The position numbers and the translations under genes are program-made. A DNA stretch of 64,000 nt from Mercenaria mercenaria. Its lineage: Eukaryota > Mollusca > Bivalvia > Venerida > Veneridae. The stretch spans positions 74,843,001 through 74,907,000 of the forward strand of contig NC_069361.1 of NCBI RefSeq assembly GCF_021730395.1, written 5' to 3'. Positions 60,233 through 64,000 of the stretch are shown in pieces (the first letter of the stretch is position 1; each line of letters opens with the position of its first letter). The notes beneath the pieces were generated by a model. The model did not search any database and had not been told where the DNA came from. It saw only the letters and a program-made list of their open reading frames with translations.

Positions 60233-60867
60233 TAAATAATGTATTTTACCATACAACGAAAGCATATGTCTTGAGCTAAACACACACACACATTGTAATT
60301 ACATACAAAGCACGTGTTTTTCTGGGTTTACCACATTCATTAGGATTAAGTGCGGGTTTCCGTTATTTCAAAAATATAACAATCATGTGACAAGAACATG
60401 CGTAATTTTATTAATTATATAATTTGTGTGAAAACTTTATAGAATTGACTTTTAGTTCTTATTTCAACCAGAACATATTGCTCTCTTGGCTTCCTGCTTT
60501 TAAACATAGGTTTGATTGTGTATTACATTAAAAAAAAATTGAAGATAATATATTTTTCTAGTGAGAGGGGTGGGTATATCATCTTTTGAATTAAAGCATA
60601 CACCCTTTTAAATATATTACAGGTACTTGACTAATTAGTCTGAATCCAGACCCTATGTTTTGTTCACAGGAGATAACTCGCCTTATACAGTTTTGTCCGG
60701 ACAAAACAACAGCCTGTGATAGTAAAAGCTACAAATTTAACGCTTAGCCTTACATTTTGAGAACTTGTTTTAAACAACACCAAATAATAGAAAGAAAGGG
60801 TTGTTTCACATGAAAATTGAAGCATGTAAAACATGAGTATAACTCTACAAAACATTTGCCATCTAGG
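60233..60867. other. No recognisable feature
   Basis: The stretch is A+T-rich with no supported gene. It includes a short ACACACACACAC tract at about 60282. Confidence 0.45.
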
Positions 60868-61140
60868 GGACTCCGTGGCCGAGTGGTTAAGGTCACTGAC
60901 TTCAAATCACTTGCCCCTCATCGATGTTGGTTCGAGCCTCACTCGGGGCGTTGAATTCTTCAGGTGAGGAAGCCATCCAGCTGGCTTACGGAAGGTCTGT
61001 GGTTCTACCCAGGTGCCCGCTCGTGATGAAATAATGCGTGAAGGGGCACCTGGGGTCTTCCTCCACCGTTAAAGCTGGAAAGTCGCCTATCATGACCTAT
61101 CATGTGTCGGTGCGACGTTAAATCCAACAACCAAACCAAT
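60868..61140 (+). repeat. tRNA-Leu-derived SINE, best-preserved copy
   Basis: The head GGGGACTCCGTGGCCGAGTG + GTTAAGGTC (box A), anticodon region TGACTTCAAATCACTTG (CAA, leucine type, with a long variable arm) and box B GGTTCGAGCC are intact. The core follows: GAATTCTTCAGGTGAGGAAG, CGGAAGGTCTGTGGTTCTAC, CCAGGTGCCCGCTCGTGATG, AAATAATGCGTGAAGGGGCA and CTTCCTCCACCG. The 3' end is GTCGGTGCGACGTTAAATCC + AACAACCAAACC. The layout resembles RUDI-type bivalve SINEs, but that name is unverified. Copies at 2565, 19446 and 21905 are older. Confidence 0.87.
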
Positions 61141-61997
61141 CTATTGATATATACATGGAATTCCAGAAAAGGTCTGCATAAAGGGGCTACACTTTCAGAT
61201 AGTTAAAAGTGTTTAAAAGTCACCATTTTTAAAGGACTGTTTCATATCTTCATTTTGTTGAATTTGCAATAATGTCCCAGTGTTGAAATTTCAAATAACT
61301 GGATGGAACGCAGTTTTTAGCATCTTTTTTTATTTCTTTACAAATGACATTCATTTTTAAAGGGGGACAATTTCTTTCAGACTATTCTGAGTGTCCATTG
61401 TATGGGACAGTTTGGCAGAACATGTAATGGTCAGGAAGACTGCTGGTAAAGATATTGTTCGTTTATTAAATATTTCTGTGTTTTGGTCATATACTACTTA
61501 ACCTTAAGCCGGTAACCAGGCTTGAGAAAATAATGATCGAGTGAGAATAATATTTGTGAATTATGTCATCTATCCGTTTTATTTTGGTACTTTGTTGTAA
61601 CGATTTAAAAGAGTCATCCTATGACGAGGGCCCGTGTTTGAATCAACATAGACAACGTTACCGGAAGTTAAGTTAAAATATCTAGGGTGGCCTGTACTGT
61701 ACAGTGACAGGAAAATTCGCAACATGTAGATTAACGTCTAAAGACTTAGTCCTCCCGTAATTACACATCAATATGTTCAATACGAATATTATTTTATTGC
61801 AGGTTGATATATAGCTTTACACAAAAGGGCCATCTTCAGGAACTTCTGTATTCAAAAGAAAAACGTTTCGAACCCATTTTAAGCTTCGGTCAATTTTACG
61901 CTATGAAAATGACGAACCCAATTTTTGGAAGAAGAACATGCAACTATTTTACATTCATCAATGCACGTGTCGTTGAATAAAATAATTTCAATAAATA
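61141..61997. other. No recognisable feature
   Basis: No supported frame or repeat was found; this is the flank of the duplication that starts at about 61998. Confidence 0.45.
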
Positions 61998-62394
61998 TGT
62001 TGTCGCAAATTATTGATTTGAACAGTGTCCTTGTTTGTTTATTTCTCTGTGTGGTACATGTATATGTTATAAATCTGTTGAGGCTGAAAATTGTCATTTC
62101 GTGTGTTCTTGTCCTTGGAATGAAGATATTTAAAAGTGAAATATTCTGTGTCAGTGGGTATTAAACGTCGTCTTTCCGTCATTTCACCCCGAACACACGT
62201 AGACACGGCAAATCGGCATTTTTTTCGTCCTCACATGTTTTCATCCCGAAATCACGCATATATAACAGATCGGCATTTTGACGTCCTTCTTCATCCCGAA
62301 CACACGCAGATACGACAGATCGGCGGTTTGATGTTCACTCGAGTCTTCGTGTTGTCGCATTCCAATACATGTGCAAAAAAAACCCATGACAAGA

Positions 62395-63165
62395 TGCACT
62401 TTTTGAAATAGTACAAATCTGTTCTCAAAGACTTTCATAAAGTACACCCAGACATTGTTTACAAATTTATGCAAATGTACGCCAAAACTCGTAACGCATA
62501 AACTGTGTAAACTTTCTGCGTATGGTGACTGGAAGGCAAAGACATGGGAGGACGAGTATCTGTAGATTGTTGTGTGTACATCCAATCACCGTAGATACAA
62601 AGACTCAAACATGGGCTATTTTGGTAATGCAAGATATTGTGCACTGGATCGTCATAAGGAATCATATAAGCGGTATATGAAATCCGCCTACAGGCCCTGC
62701 AAATCAGTCTTAGAGTGGTACCTACATTCTTTTTATAACCCTATCTAATTAAGACTTGTAAAAATAGTTTCTGTTATTAAGAACTTGAAAAACATATTTT
62801 CATTATGGAAGTTAATGTGTAGCACTATGGTGTTGTCTAAATTCTTCAATGCTACAATAAAACAATGAAATAAAACAAAGGGAGCAATTTTCTCCTTTCT
62901 GTTCTTCCATGCTATGACAGAAAGAGAGTTTCACCTTTCATTGTACAACAGATCCAAGCATTTTATATTTTCAAACAGATAAGTTATACCAGCATTCCGA
63001 AATTTGGGGCCTAAAAACAAGGGTCTGAAACAAAAATATGTGTTTTTGTAAACGGTAAAAACAGATTTGAAGAGTTCTTTATTTATGGTGGGAAAATGAA
63101 AGAGAGTTGATAATTTTACATATTTGGGTGGGTTGCAAATATGTCTGCTTTGCTCAGTCAATGCG
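62395..63165. other. Segment of about 770 bp present only in duplication copy 2
   Basis: In copy 1 the shared text passes directly from ATGCACAAAAAAACCAAATG to GATAAACTTAGATGCG. In copy 2 about 770 bp lie between them. No terminal repeats or transposase were found. A plus-strand peptide-like stretch at about 62610-62735 (NMGYFGNARYCALDRHKES) is suggestive but isolated. Confidence 0.55.
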
Positions 63166-63345
63166 TTTGATAAAATAAACTTAGATGTGAAGACAAAAAT
63201 CACTATTTGACACAACAAATGCGTGAATTTTCCTATTCGGATCAGATGTTCTGATATTATGTTAATAATTTTAAGTTTGTTGATAAACCGCACAGTTATA
63301 GGCCTACAATGCCAATATGTAATATATAAGTGTCCAACAAAAACT

Positions 63346-63442
63346 GGCATTGTGCTCACTGCTACAACTAGACACCATCGTTTATATGACTGAAAAATCG
63401 TTTTTAAATTTGAAAAAGACGTTAAACCCGAACACAAACACA
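63346..63442 (+). repeat. 5'-truncated SINE (second family) with 10-bp target duplication
   Basis: GGCATTGTGCTCACTGCTAC, AACTAGACACC and GAAAAAGACGTTAAACCCG match the tail of the SINE at 26807-27112. AACAAAAACT occurs at 63336-63345 and again at 63443-63452. Copy 1 of the duplication has only one AACAAAAAC at the corresponding place (44682-44694), so it preserves the empty site. Confidence 0.82.
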
Positions 63443-64000
63443 AACAAAAACTAACAAAATCTTTAAGCTGTTCAATTTATGGTCCCTACTACATGTAAAG
63501 AAACATTTACATGTTTATATATTGGGGAAAAAGAAACAGTTTATCCCGCTTTTTGTTTTTTTCCCCAATGTTTTGTTTATAACTTTTCAAAACTTTAAAC
63601 ACAATTTTGTAGAATTACACATTTAATGACTAATCCATTTTTAAAAAGTCACAACAGTACATAAAGATGGCCAGAAAATTAAAACTATCGATACATGTTA
63701 TAAGGGAAGAAAAAGCCAATAAAAACAAAATAGCGTCGTTGTCATACCTTATCGAAAGAGATCATTTGATAATTATATGATATTTAATCACTTTTTTCTT
63801 GTAAAACATCTCTCTTCTTATAAATAATATTCAGCCGTTTTCTGAAAACACGACTGCTGTCTTAACTTCAGGGCTTTAAAAATGGGGTATAGTAGTAAAA
63901 TGAATAAAATTATATCTTTATCTTTGCGTGATTTGATTTCTTTTTTTTATTGGAAGTTCTACATGTTATCGACGACACTATTAATATGTTGATGTGAATG

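Larger units (their letters stand above)
61998..64000 (+). repeat. Segmental duplication, copy 2 (continues past the window end)
   Basis: It starts with TGTTGTCGCAAATTATTGAT and follows the order of copy 1 (43915-45300), with about 20 percent small differences by eye. Shared marks are TTAAACGTCGTCTTTCCGTC, ACGACAGATCGGCGGTTTGA, AACTTAGATGTGAAGACAAA, CGATACATGTTATAAGGGAA and TAGCGTCGTTGTCATACC. The last bases (ATATGTTGATGTGAATG) match about 45284-45300, so the duplicated unit may extend further. No gene is evident; frames 62136-62411, 62241-62585 and 62931-63443 are unsupported. Confidence 0.85.

Noticed and set aside
60868-60960. Functional tRNA-Leu gene
   Set aside because: The boxes are intact but no acceptor stem closes the structure, and the downstream core is repeated in three other SINE copies.

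Overview
The window looks like genomic DNA of a marine bivalve, probably a venerid-type clam. That is inferred from A+T-rich non-coding DNA, intron-containing genes, tRNA-derived SINEs with the (G)AAGGTCTGTGGTTCTACCC core, the TATGCCCCCCTTCGAAGAAGG repeat, arrays of 145-175 bp units ending in a hairpin plus CTTGTT, and GAGCCGTGCCATGAGAAAAC palindromes. No database search was possible, so species and repeat-family names are provisional.

Region by region: 1-3330 holds tandem-unit repeats, a TIR element and a SINE relic. Positions 3330-16890 form a block whose sequence is clearly corrupted (homopolymers of all four bases extended, often by substitution, and one run of 99 A). Remnants of a large plus-strand coding exon for a disordered K/E/S/N-rich protein show through it. 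Positions 16890-24640 are repeats: a unit array, an 870-bp Tc1-type fold-back element, a 1-kb Helentron-like array element, SINE copies and a second fold-back. Possible minus-strand exons lie at 18.4-19.1 kb.

Four host genes can be modelled, all on the minus strand. Two are paralogues (24649-25239 and 33354-34155) encoding small type I membrane proteins that share a three-cysteine ectodomain, a glycine-rich transmembrane segment and a serine-rich tail. They have the same two-exon structure with a phase-0 intron just after the signal peptide, and I do not recognise the family. The third (38720-41146) is a full-length 491-residue SLC46-type major facilitator (proton-coupled folate transporter family). 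The fourth (51247-52632) is a 367-residue secreted galaxin-like protein built from near-identical 49-residue repeats. Weaker minus-strand exons of an unrecognised gene or genes lie at 47.1-48.7 kb.

The rest is mostly DNA transposon debris: many short palindromic elements with TA target duplications, two mariner transposase fragments, three copies each of two palindrome families, and a direct segmental duplication (43.9-45.3 kb and 62.0-64.0 kb, running off the window end). The duplication has preserved empty sites for later insertions. The four genes do not form an obvious pathway. Two of the products are secreted or matrix-like, one is a transporter, and the paralogue pair looks like a local duplication of a surface protein. 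I saw no retroviral or LTR element that I could support.
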